NCBI GenBank assembly: GCA_900319595.1
Contig: ONOZ01000166.1
Span: forward strand, 1 to 18,841
Direction of reading: 5' to 3'
Origin: an uncultured Bacteroidales bacterium
GTDB lineage: Bacteria; Bacteroidota; Bacteroidia; Bacteroidales; P3
DNA: 18,841 bases
Shown here: piece by piece, positions 7,188-15,190 of the stretch
How the letters are laid out: each line of letters opens with the position of its first letter
Numbering within the stretch: position 1 is the stretch's first letter
Position numbers and translations under genes: made by a program
Notes under the pieces: model-generated
Databases searched by the model: none
Told to the model about the DNA's origin: nothing
Seen by the model: the letters and a program-made list of their open reading frames with translations, nothing else

Positions 7188-9152
7188 ATGAATACAATAG
7201 AAAATGTAAATTTTAAAGGTAAAAGAGTCTTAGTTCGTGTAGATTTTAATGTTCCTCAAGACGCAAATGGCAATATTACCGACGATACTCGTATAAAGGA
7301 AGCATTGCCTACAATAAACAAATTGTCAAAAGACGGTGCCAAAGTGATACTTATGTCGCATTTGGGCAGACCTAAAAAAGGAGGTTTTGAAGAAAAATAT
7401 TCATTAAAGCCTATTAGTGAGTATCTTTCTAAATTATTAAACAAAGAAATCATATTTACTCAAGAATTATTGGGTGATAGAGTTTATGATTTGGCCGATA
7501 CATTGAAAGAAGGCGACATTATGCTGTTGGAGAACATAAGATTCTACCCTGGTGAGACAAAAGGAGATGAGCATCTAGCTAAACAATTGGCACAGTTAGG
7601 AGATGCTTACGTCAATGATGCTTTTGGAACGGCACACAGACGACACACTTCCACTGCTGTAATTGCAAAATTCTTCCCTAACGCAAAATATTTCGGTCTT
7701 TTGATGCAACAGGAGGTAGAACACTTAAATAAATTGCTTGGAGAGGTAGAACGTCCATTTACTGCCATAATTGGTGGTAGCAAAGTTTCATCTAAAATGG
7801 ATGTATTGCTATCTTTGTGCGATAAAGTGGATTATCTGCTTATTGGTGGTGGAATGCGTTACACTTTTGCAAAAGGAAATGGTCACAAAATAGGTGAAAG
7901 TATTTGCGAGGACGATAAATTGGAGGCTGCTTCAAGAGTTATTTATACAGCAAAGAGTAAAGGAGTAAATATTGACCTGACTCATGACAATATAATAGCG
8001 GATAGTTTTTCTAATGACGCTACTATTAAATACATTCCAGATATGGAAGTACCAGATGGCTGGATGGCTATGGATATTGGAGAAAAAACTATTGCCATGT
8101 ATGAAGCCATCATTCATAAATCAAAAACTATTTTATGGAATGGACCAATGGGCGTGTTCGAGTTTCCTAATTTTGCAAAGGGAACTGAGGCTATTGCTAA
8201 GGCTGTGGCGGACGCTACCATAAATAACGGTGCTTTCTCTGTAATTGGCGGAGGTGATAGCGTCGCAGCAATAAAGCAGGCTGGATATGCAGACAAGGTT
8301 TCGTACGTATCAACAGGCGGTGGAGCAATGCTAGAATTTATTGAAGGTAAAACACTACCTGGCATTGCAGCAATAGAAGAAATTGAAACCTCTCAGCCAA
8401 AACGTGTTTTGATTACGGGTGCTACTTCGGGGATTGGCAGAGCCTGTGCGGTCAAATTCGCAGAAAAAGGATGCGATGTAATAATTACTGGCAGAAGAAG
8501 AGAAAGACTTGAATCTTTAAAGGAAGATTTAGAGAAGACTTACGGAGTTAATGTATTGTCGTTGAATTTTGATGTACGGGATAACAATGCAGTGGAAGAG
8601 AATCTTAATTCCATTCCGACAAAATGGCGAAAAATTGACGTGTTAGTGAATAACGCAGGCTTGGCAGCAGGGAAGGACCCAATACAGTCGGCATTGCTTG
8701 AAGATTGGGAGCAAATGATTGACACAGATGTAAAAGGCCTTTTGTATGTTTCACGAATTATTTTACCGTGGATGTGTGACAGAAAAAAAGGTCACGTAAT
8801 CAATGTATGCTCTATTGCAGGCAAGGAAGTATATGCGGGAGGCAGTGTATATTGTGCTGTAAAACATGCCGTAGATGCAATAAGTAAGGGAATGCGTATT
8901 GATTGCCTTCCATTCAATGTGAAAGTTACAAACATATGTCCCGGAGCTGTTGAAACGGAATTCTCAATGGTTAGATTTAAGGGCGATATGGCGAAAAACC
9001 ATGCGACATACGAGGGATTTACACCTTTAAATGCTGAGGACGTTGCCGAGACTATTGTATTTTGTTCGTATTTGCCACAACATGTATGCATAAATGATTT
9101 AACAATTATGCCAACCGCTCAAGCAAATAGCGGAACTTTTTTTAGACAATAG
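7188..9152 (+). CDS. pgk: fused phosphoglycerate kinase / YdfG-like short-chain dehydrogenase
   Basis: One uninterrupted 654-residue frame holding two enzymes. Residues 1-398 are a full-length phosphoglycerate kinase (1,3-bisphosphoglycerate + ADP to 3-phosphoglycerate + ATP). They include VDFNVP, HLGRP, ENIRFYPGE, DAFGTAHRRHTST, GGSKVSSK, WNGPMGVFE and the ATP-site GGGDS, ending at the usual GKTLPGIAAI. After a linker of about six residues, residues 405-654 form a complete classical SDR. Its cofactor motif TGATSGIG is at 410-417, TGRRRERL suggests NADP preference, and NNAG is at 488-491. Ser542, Tyr555 and Lys559 are present, but Asp514 sits where the tetrad Asn is expected. The SDR half resembles E. 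coli YdfG, a 3-hydroxy acid / L-allo-threonine dehydrogenase. No stop or strong ribosome binding site lies at the junction; Met381 is the only nearby in-frame ATG. The gene is closed by the terminator at 9190. The physiological partner reaction is unknown. Confidence 0.93.
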   Translation: MNTIENVNFKGKRVLVRVDFNVPQDANGNITDDTRIKEALPTINKLSKDGAKVILMSHLGRPKKGGFEEKYSLKPISEYLSKLLNKEIIFTQELLGDRVYDLADTLKEGDIMLLENIRFYPGETKGDEHLAKQLAQLGDAYVNDAFGTAHRRHTSTAVIAKFFPNAKYFGLLMQQEVEHLNKLLGEVERPFTAIIGGSKVSSKMDVLLSLCDKVDYLLIGGGMRYTFAKGNGHKIGESICEDDKLEAASRVIYTAKSKGVNIDLTHDNIIADSFSNDATIKYIPDMEVPDGWMAMDIGEKTIAMYEAIIHKSKTILWNGPMGVFEFPNFAKGTEAIAKAVADATINNGAFSVIGGGDSVAAIKQAGYADKVSYVSTGGGAMLEFIEGKTLPGIAAIEEIETSQPKRVLITGATSGIGRACAVKFAEKGCDVIITGRRRERLESLKEDLEKTYGVNVLSLNFDVRDNNAVEENLNSIPTKWRKIDVLVNNAGLAAGKDPIQSALLEDWEQMIDTDVKGLLYVSRIILPWMCDRKKGHVINVCSIAGKEVYAGGSVYCAVKHAVDAISKGMRIDCLPFNVKVTNICPGAVETEFSMVRFKGDMAKNHATYEGFTPLNAEDVAETIVFCSYLPQHVCINDLTIMPTAQANSGTFFRQ

Positions 9153-9189
9153 GAAAACGGGACAATAAAATTGAGGATTAAAAATAAAA

Positions 9190-9221
9190 ATAAGCGATAA
9201 AAAATTATTGTTATCGCTTAT
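9190..9221. terminator. bidirectional intrinsic terminator
   Basis: Perfect 11-bp stem ATAAGCGATAA / TTATCGCTTAT around a 10-nt loop, flanked by an A-rich run on the left and a T-rich run on the right. It lies between two convergent genes (the pgk fusion and the lipoprotein gene) and can serve both. The stem is AT-rich, so efficiency is uncertain. Confidence 0.7.
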
Positions 9222-9260
9222 AATTTTGTTTATCTGCGTAATTACGCCAACAATCACTGA

Positions 9261-10400
9261 TTATTTTAGAGTAAATTCCTCAATTGTTTGCCAGCCTTGT
9301 CTAATGGAAATTATCTTATCAAAGAAAATTACTTTTTCTGGCGAGAGTTTTGAATCAAAATCGCCAAAATCAAATTTATTATTTCTATTCTCGTCAATAA
9401 TTACACGTAATCTGTATTTGCCTTGCGATAAATTTTCAAAGAGTAGCGATTGTGGTAGATTTTTATCAATAAGTTTCTCACTAATTTCGCTATTTTTTTC
9501 ATCCAAAAGCGTGAAAATCAAATTATTGTCTACAATTGAGTCATCAATGACCTTTATAAGTAAACTACCACAGGAATCCAGTGAAATAGTATCGCTAACA
9601 ATCACCGAATCGACCAAAGTGGTTGTCGTATCTTTAGTAATAATTTCGTTAAAATAAATAATATTTTCTTTTTTTATGTTATTACTATCGTCAGTGTTGA
9701 AAAAAATTTCTTTTTTTATTAGAGCCTCGCCGTAATTTTCGGTTTTAAGGTCAAAAATTAGGTTATTATTTTGGTCATCAAATGCAATGACAAAGTAATC
9801 ATCTAATTTAATATTTTCAAATGCAAAATTGCCGTTTATATCACTCTTTGTAAGGTAGTCAGGTGAGTTATTGCGAATATATTCTCGGCTAAAAGTCTTG
9901 TAAAGTGCAACAAATTTTTGTTTTTCTGGTTTATGCGTAAATGCATTTTTGATTTTACCTTTATAAATGCAAGTATCTATTTCGTTTCCAGTGGAGAATG
10001 CAAATTTAAAACTCTTAATACTGTTACCTTCAGTATAATCACTTATAGCATCTGCAAAATCAAAAATATAAGTTGTGTTTTCTTTCAGATTTTCAATATT
10101 TTCAATATATAGTTTTCGTAATCTACTTCTAATTTTTGGCTTATTATTCAGTGGAGGAGATATAATAAGTTTTTCGCTTACATTATCAATAACAATATAT
10201 TCATCAAAAGTAATTTCTATTTTGTTATAGTTGAAATTAGTTGCGTTATTTTTCGGGTTAGACGCGATAATTTTCGGTGGAGTTACATCTATATCTCCTC
10301 CTTTGGGCATAACGATTCTTGCACAAGAAGCAATAAGCAAACAAATACATAATATTACACAAAATGTTGTATGATTATTATTGTTTCTGTAAATATTCAT
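9261..10400 (-). CDS. Ig-like (SbsA-type) domain lipoprotein
   Basis: An exported lipoprotein of 379 residues. The signal peptide ends in the lipobox IASC, so Cys26 would be lipidated. The segment after it (MPKGGDIDVTPPKIIASNPK) and the following ~95 residues (EITFDEYI, LIISPPLNNKPK, LKENTTYIFDFADAISDYTEGN, FKFAFSTG) match the bacterial Ig-like SbsA domain as seen in many Bacteroidota lipoproteins. A beta-rich region with an NGNFAFENIKLDDYFVIAFD segment and a C-terminal YRLRVIIDENRNNKFDFGDF repeat resembles carboxypeptidase-regulatory/prealbumin-like folds. I place the start at ATG 10400: a TTG nine codons upstream lies inside the promoter -7 box. The function is unknown; such proteins are usually cell-envelope components. 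Convergent with the pgk fusion, sharing a terminator. Confidence 0.82.
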   Translation of the reverse strand: MNIYRNNNNHTTFCVILCICLLIASCARIVMPKGGDIDVTPPKIIASNPKNNATNFNYNKIEITFDEYIVIDNVSEKLIISPPLNNKPKIRSRLRKLYIENIENLKENTTYIFDFADAISDYTEGNSIKSFKFAFSTGNEIDTCIYKGKIKNAFTHKPEKQKFVALYKTFSREYIRNNSPDYLTKSDINGNFAFENIKLDDYFVIAFDDQNNNLIFDLKTENYGEALIKKEIFFNTDDSNNIKKENIIYFNEIITKDTTTTLVDSVIVSDTISLDSCGSLLIKVIDDSIVDNNLIFTLLDEKNSEISEKLIDKNLPQSLLFENLSQGKYRLRVIIDENRNNKFDFGDFDSKLSPEKVIFFDKIISIRQGWQTIEEFTLK

Positions 10401-10423
10401 AATTTTTTTATAACGTTCAAAAT

Positions 10424-10455
10424 GCAAAGATACAATAAAAAAAAATTATAACAAA
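10424..10455 (-). promoter_or_regulatory. lipoprotein gene promoter
   Basis: On the minus strand, -33 TTTG (10455-10452) and -7 TATCTTTGC (10432-10424) are 19 bp apart, a full consensus match. The ATG at 10400 is 23 bp past the -7 box, giving a leader of roughly 15-20 nt. Confidence 0.65.
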
Positions 10456-10515
10456 TATAATATTATTTTATTGAATTGCGTTATAAACTATAAAGGACAA
10501 TATATATATTAATTT

Positions 10516-11835
10516 ATGGAGGATAGCGACATATTACGTAAATTGAAACTCATAGGCAGAAAATATTTTTCCTTAAGAGGAGATAAGGATGACGAAAAGT
10601 GTGTTATTGAAGAAATAAAAAAAGGTATTAGTTTTAGAGGTGCGAATCTGTGGATTTTGATTCTCGCAATCTTTGTAGCATCGTTAGGTTTGAATGTAAA
10701 TTCAACTGCTGTAATTATAGGTGCAATGCTTATCTCTCCAATAATGGGTCCTATCATTGGAATGGGATTAGCAATAGGCACATTGGATTTTGATTTACTA
10801 AAACGAGCATTTCAAAATTACATCATAGCAACTGGAATAAGTATTGTTACTGCCACAATTTATTTTATCATAACTCCTTTTGATGAAGTTCAAAGCGAAC
10901 TTCTTGCTCGTACATACCCTACTGCATACGATGTTCTGATTGCTTTTTGCGGTGGTGCTGCTGGGATTGTAGCCACTTGTACAAAACAAAAAAGTAATGT
11001 CATACCAGGTGTCGCAATTGCTACTGCTTTGATGCCTCCTTTGTGTACTGCGGGATTTGGGATTGCAACTGGAGAAATTTCTTACTTTCTTGGAGCTTTC
11101 TATTTATACTTTATAAATAGCGTTTTTATCTGCACAGCAACTTTTTTAGGTGTAAAGATAATGCACTTTCATAAAAAAAATATCGTAGACAAACAACGAG
11201 CCTTAACCATTCGTAGATATTTTTATGTAATTATTGGTATAACGATTGTACCATCCATATTCATGACCATAAGTATTGTCAATCGTAGCCTTGTAAATAC
11301 TAATATCAATTTGTTTATTAAAGAACAATTATCAAGTAATGCAACAAAAATCATCTCTTATGACCTAAATAAAGAAACAAAAACTCTTAGATTCATTGCA
11401 GTAGGAAAGGAAATCTCAACAGCACAAATTGAAACCGCAAAATCCGTTTTGAATAAATACAAACTAGAAAAATATGACATACAAATACTTCAAGGAACAC
11501 AATATAACAATATGACTACAACAGAAAGAGGATGGAATGATTTAAATAATCAGATAATTTCATTAAAAGCAGAATTAGACAAATATAGACATATAGCAAA
11601 CTTGAGTAATACCCTAAGCGATGAGATAAAAGTATTATTCCCTGACATCAAAACAGTATCTTTGTCGTACTCAACACAAGCGAATACAATCGATACAATA
11701 CAAAATAAAATCATCATTGCAGTCTTAGAGTCCGACAAAGCAAATAAAATAACGAAAGAGGAAAAAACTAAAATTTTGCAGTGGTTGGAAACCCGTACAA
11801 AAGAAAAAATAATCAAGCTTTATATAACTGAATAA
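10516..11835 (+). CDS. DUF389 / TIGR00341-type membrane protein
   Basis: An integral membrane protein of 439 residues from the DUF389 family, whose function is not established. The N-terminal ~40 residues are charged and cytoplasmic-looking. About six to seven hydrophobic segments follow (roughly 45-60, 64-88, 100-120, 137-154, 163-183, 188-214, 235-255). The family signature is clear in GAMLISPIMGPIIGMGLAIG (70-89), with a second conserved segment PGVAIATALMPPLCTAGFGI (164-183). Residues from about 260 form a soluble C-terminal domain with a helical, possibly coiled-coil part (TTERGWNDLNNQIISLKAEL). I see no clear -7 box between it and the divergent lipoprotein gene, and no Shine-Dalgarno next to the ATG. 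Its stop is only 7 bp from the stop of the convergent mtaB gene. Confidence 0.85.
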   Translation: MEDSDILRKLKLIGRKYFSLRGDKDDEKCVIEEIKKGISFRGANLWILILAIFVASLGLNVNSTAVIIGAMLISPIMGPIIGMGLAIGTLDFDLLKRAFQNYIIATGISIVTATIYFIITPFDEVQSELLARTYPTAYDVLIAFCGGAAGIVATCTKQKSNVIPGVAIATALMPPLCTAGFGIATGEISYFLGAFYLYFINSVFICTATFLGVKIMHFHKKNIVDKQRALTIRRYFYVIIGITIVPSIFMTISIVNRSLVNTNINLFIKEQLSSNATKIISYDLNKETKTLRFIAVGKEISTAQIETAKSVLNKYKLEKYDIQILQGTQYNNMTTTERGWNDLNNQIISLKAELDKYRHIANLSNTLSDEIKVLFPDIKTVSLSYSTQANTIDTIQNKIIIAVLESDKANKITKEEKTKILQWLETRTKEKIIKLYITE

Positions 11836-11842
11836 ATGTAGA

Positions 11843-13126
11843 TTACACTTCAAAAATATTTTCTAACGTATTAAAATTATAAAGTGAGTGTTTAGTAATT
11901 TTATTCCTTAAACCTTCATTATAATCAGTTTGACAACGTACGTAATTTTCGGAAAAACCACACATCTTACCATCCTTGTTGGTTTCTTCCCACAAAACGC
12001 TGACCTGTTTACCTACTTGACTTAAATAAAACTCCTTTTTCTTCTTTTCGCTTAGCGATTGTAAAATCTCCGTTCGTTTTCTCCGCTCAGCCATAGGCAC
12101 CTTCCCTCCTATTCTTGCTGTACTAGCATCAGGTCGTTCGGAATAAGTGAATACATGTAGAAAAGAAATTGGAAGGTTGCTCAAGATATCGTAACTTTTC
12201 TCAAATTCAGCTTCAGTTTCCGTGTTAAAACCGCACATAACATCGCACGCAATAAACGCATCCGGCATAAGAGTTTTTATTTGTTGTACTTTATGGGAAA
12301 ATTCTTCGCAAGTGTAGTTGCGTTTCATTGATTCTAAAACCGTATTGCTTGCACTCTGTAAAGGGATATGAAAATGTGGGACTATTTTTTGCGAAGAGGC
12401 ACAAAAAGTTATTATATCAGTTGTTAGTAAATCGGGTTCTATGCTAGAAATTCTGTATCTGGCTACAGCAGTTTGCGAATCCAGTGCCTGTATTAAGCCC
12501 AAAAAATTCTCTGATGTACCTTTTCCAAAATCTCCTATGTTGATTCCCGTCAATATTATCTCTCTCTTGCCCTCATTTTCAAGCAATTGAGCGTAACGAA
12601 CAGCCTCCTTTATCGAACAAGATCTCGAACGACCACGTGCATATGGGATTTCGCAATAAGAACAAAAGTAATCACAGCCATCTTGTACCTTAAGAAATCC
12701 TCGCGTGCGGTCGTCAGAAGAAAAACTTGGAGAAAAATATCGCAAATTCTTGATGTCAACAACCTCATTTACGAACTTCCGATCCTCTAAACATTGATTA
12801 ACTTTCTCAAATAACTTATTTTTATCATCATTTCCTAAAATTATATCAACACCTTCCATTTTTTCAATCTCTTTTGCATTGACCTGAGAAAAACATCCGA
12901 TAACCGCTATAACAGCCTGAGAATTTAATCTATTTGCTTGTCGTATTGCGGCCCTACATTTCTTTTCCGCTACAGCAGTTACAGTACATGTATTGATAAC
13001 ATACACATCCGCCAGCTCATTAAACGATTTATCCTCAAAATTATGCTGTTTAAAAGTACGCAATAGGTGTGACGATTCCGCAAAATTAAGTTTACAACCC
13101 AAAGTATGAAATGCAATTGAAGGCAT
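11843..13126 (-). CDS. mtaB: tRNA t6A37 methylthiotransferase MtaB
   Basis: A radical-SAM methylthiotransferase that converts t6A37 to ms2t6A37 in tRNAs reading ANN codons. At 427 residues it has the usual length. The N-terminal UPF0004 domain supplies one 4Fe-4S cluster through Cys11 (TLGCKLN), Cys47 (INTCTVT) and Cys78 (VIGCFSQ). The radical-SAM cluster motif CxxxCxxC is Cys151, Cys155 and Cys158 (DGCDYFCSYCEIPYARGRS). The C-terminal stretch after about residue 370 is the expected TRAM RNA-binding domain. MtaB is preferred over MiaB or RimO because of the TLGCKLN start and the overall pattern, but I cannot run a phylogeny. It is the last gene of the pepA-pdxA-ligA-mtaB run, starting 15 bp after ligA. 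Confidence 0.9.
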   Translation of the reverse strand: MPSIAFHTLGCKLNFAESSHLLRTFKQHNFEDKSFNELADVYVINTCTVTAVAEKKCRAAIRQANRLNSQAVIAVIGCFSQVNAKEIEKMEGVDIILGNDDKNKLFEKVNQCLEDRKFVNEVVDIKNLRYFSPSFSSDDRTRGFLKVQDGCDYFCSYCEIPYARGRSRSCSIKEAVRYAQLLENEGKREIILTGINIGDFGKGTSENFLGLIQALDSQTAVARYRISSIEPDLLTTDIITFCASSQKIVPHFHIPLQSASNTVLESMKRNYTCEEFSHKVQQIKTLMPDAFIACDVMCGFNTETEAEFEKSYDILSNLPISFLHVFTYSERPDASTARIGGKVPMAERRKRTEILQSLSEKKKKEFYLSQVGKQVSVLWEETNKDGKMCGFSENYVRCQTDYNEGLRNKITKHSLYNFNTLENIFEV

Positions 13127-13141
13127 AATATTAAAATTATT

Positions 13142-15190
13142 TTATTGAATCATCTGAATAAATTCGTCTTCGTTGATAATAGGAATCTCTAACTGCTCTG
13201 CCTTTTTGCGTTTTTCAGGTCCCATTTTTTCCCCAGCCAAAAGAAAATCTGTTTTTGAGGATAGACTACTCACATTTTTTCCTCCATTGTCCTCAATTGC
13301 TTTTTTGATCCCCTCCCTTGTGAATGTATTGAAAACACCACTAACAACAAACGATTTTCCTTGCAAAATATCATTTATTTGTGAGTTTGCCATCTCAAAA
13401 TTCAGTCCAATTGTTTTTAGTTTATCTATTTGTAACAAATTTTCTTCGTTATGAAAATAATCAAAAACACTTTTCGCCGTCGTAAGTCCAATATCCTTTA
13501 CATTTTGTAACTCTTCTTGTGTAGCGTTTATTATATTTTTAATATTTTTAAAGTGTCTTGCTAAAGTTTTTGCTGTAACCTCGCCAATATATCTTATTCC
13601 TAGTGCATAAAGTACCCTTTCAAATGGAACGTTTTTTGATTTTTCAATAGCATCGATTATATTATAGGCACCCTTTTCTTGTATGGAAATTTTATGTTCC
13701 TCATCAATTTTATAAACTCCTACGATCTGCCATTTTGTCAGAGAATATAGTGATACAAAATCGGTAACTTTGCCACTATGAAGTAAATAACGCATTTTTT
13801 CTCCGCCTAAGGATTCAATATTCATCGCTCTTTTAGAAATAAAATGTTGAAAACGTCCTAATATCTGCGGTTGGCAATGATTGTAATTAGGACAATACCG
13901 CCCACTTTGCTCTTCTTCATTAACCAAAATCGTGCCACATTGAGGACATTGTGTAATAAATTGTATCGGGAGTAGATTTCCTTGCTTTTTTAACTCCTCA
14001 TCATGTTTACACTCTACTATTTTAGGAATTATCTCCCCTCCTTTCTCAATTATAAGCGTATCTCCTTCACATAAATTTAGTTTTTGCATCCATTCGGCAT
14101 TATTCAACGTTGCTCGTTTTACCCAAGTACCTCCCAACCACACAGGTTCAAAATTTGCAACAGGTGTAATAATTCCTGTTCTTCCGACTTGATATTCCAC
14201 ATTCAACAATTTACTTTCGGCCTGTTCGGCTTTAAATTTAAATGCAGTCGCCCAACGTGGAGATTTAGATGTTGCACCTAATTGATTCCAATACTTCGTA
14301 TCATTCAATTTGATAACGATTCCATCTGTTGCAAAAGGTAACCTTTCTCTTTCCTTTTCCCAATAAGTAATAAAGTGCATAATACCATCAATTCCATCAA
14401 CAACAGAATAATAGTTCTCTACCTTAAAACCCCATCGTTTTGCGGCTTGCAATCTTGTTGCGTGGGTCGTTTGCAATAAGTTATCACCTATGATATAATA
14501 CAGATAACAATCTAATTTTCTCTCAGCGACCTGTGAAGAATTCTGAAGTTTTAAACTGCCTGAAGCTGCATTCCTTTCATTTGCAAATGGCTCCTCTCCA
14601 TTTTCTATTCTCTTTTGATTAAACTCAAAAAAAGCCTCATGAGGAAAGATTACTTCACCACGAATCTCAAATTTATTAGGATAATCCGTATCTTGTAATC
14701 GTAAAGGTATGCTCTTGATTGTTTTGATATTGGATGTAACATCATCTCCTACAATTCCATTTCCACGAGTTGCTGCTCTAACAAGTTTTCCATTCTCATA
14801 CAACAAACTTATTGCTAATCCATCATATTTTAGTTCGCAAACCCATTGTAGATTTTTCTTTTGCAAACTCTCTTCTGCTCTACTGACAAAATCTATTATC
14901 TCCTCCTTAGAATAAGTATTGGATAGAGACAACATAGGATATTGGTGAGTAACTTGATTAAACTCTTTATTAACTTCACCTCCTACTCTATGAGTCGGAG
15001 AATACACATCATCAAATTGAGGGTACTTTTTCTCCAAATCATCTAATTGACGCATAAGTCTATCAAACTCAATATCATCGACGGACGGTTTATCCAAGAC
15101 GTAATATTCATAATTGTATCTTTCTAATGACGAACGTAAAGAAAGAATCAACTCTTCAATATTTTGATTATTAGATTGTAGGGAGTTCAT
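13142..15190 (-). CDS. ligA: NAD+-dependent DNA ligase LigA
   Basis: The replicative ligase that seals nicks using NAD+. The full 682 residues carry every expected module. The Ia domain includes the YYVLDKPSVDD NMN-binding region. The adenylation domain has catalytic Lys121 in KYDG (121-124) and later motifs such as GEVIFPHEAF and TDGIVIKLN. The OB fold includes VGRTGIITPVA. A Cys4 zinc finger follows (Cys415, Cys418, Cys433, Cys439), then helix-hairpin-helix repeats (around 505-590, LYALGIRYIGEVTAK). A C-terminal BRCT domain spans about 608-682. The start at 15190 lies inside the end of pdxA (20-bp overlap), so translation may be coupled. No key residue appears missing. Confidence 0.97.
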   Translation of the reverse strand: MNSLQSNNQNIEELILSLRSSLERYNYEYYVLDKPSVDDIEFDRLMRQLDDLEKKYPQFDDVYSPTHRVGGEVNKEFNQVTHQYPMLSLSNTYSKEEIIDFVSRAEESLQKKNLQWVCELKYDGLAISLLYENGKLVRAATRGNGIVGDDVTSNIKTIKSIPLRLQDTDYPNKFEIRGEVIFPHEAFFEFNQKRIENGEEPFANERNAASGSLKLQNSSQVAERKLDCYLYYIIGDNLLQTTHATRLQAAKRWGFKVENYYSVVDGIDGIMHFITYWEKERERLPFATDGIVIKLNDTKYWNQLGATSKSPRWATAFKFKAEQAESKLLNVEYQVGRTGIITPVANFEPVWLGGTWVKRATLNNAEWMQKLNLCEGDTLIIEKGGEIIPKIVECKHDEELKKQGNLLPIQFITQCPQCGTILVNEEEQSGRYCPNYNHCQPQILGRFQHFISKRAMNIESLGGEKMRYLLHSGKVTDFVSLYSLTKWQIVGVYKIDEEHKISIQEKGAYNIIDAIEKSKNVPFERVLYALGIRYIGEVTAKTLARHFKNIKNIINATQEELQNVKDIGLTTAKSVFDYFHNEENLLQIDKLKTIGLNFEMANSQINDILQGKSFVVSGVFNTFTREGIKKAIEDNGGKNVSSLSSKTDFLLAGEKMGPEKRKKAEQLEIPIINEDEFIQMIQ

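Noticed and set aside
8328..9152. Separate dehydrogenase gene starting at internal Met381 of the fusion
   Set aside because: This ATG lies inside the conserved C-terminal PGK motif GGGAMLEF and has no properly spaced Shine-Dalgarno; a continuous fusion explains the frame better, though internal initiation cannot be fully excluded.
10401..10427. Upstream TTG start for the lipoprotein gene adding nine residues
   Set aside because: The TTG lies within the consensus -7 box TATCTTTGC, upstream of the expected transcription start, and ATG at 10400 gives a normal lipoprotein signal peptide.
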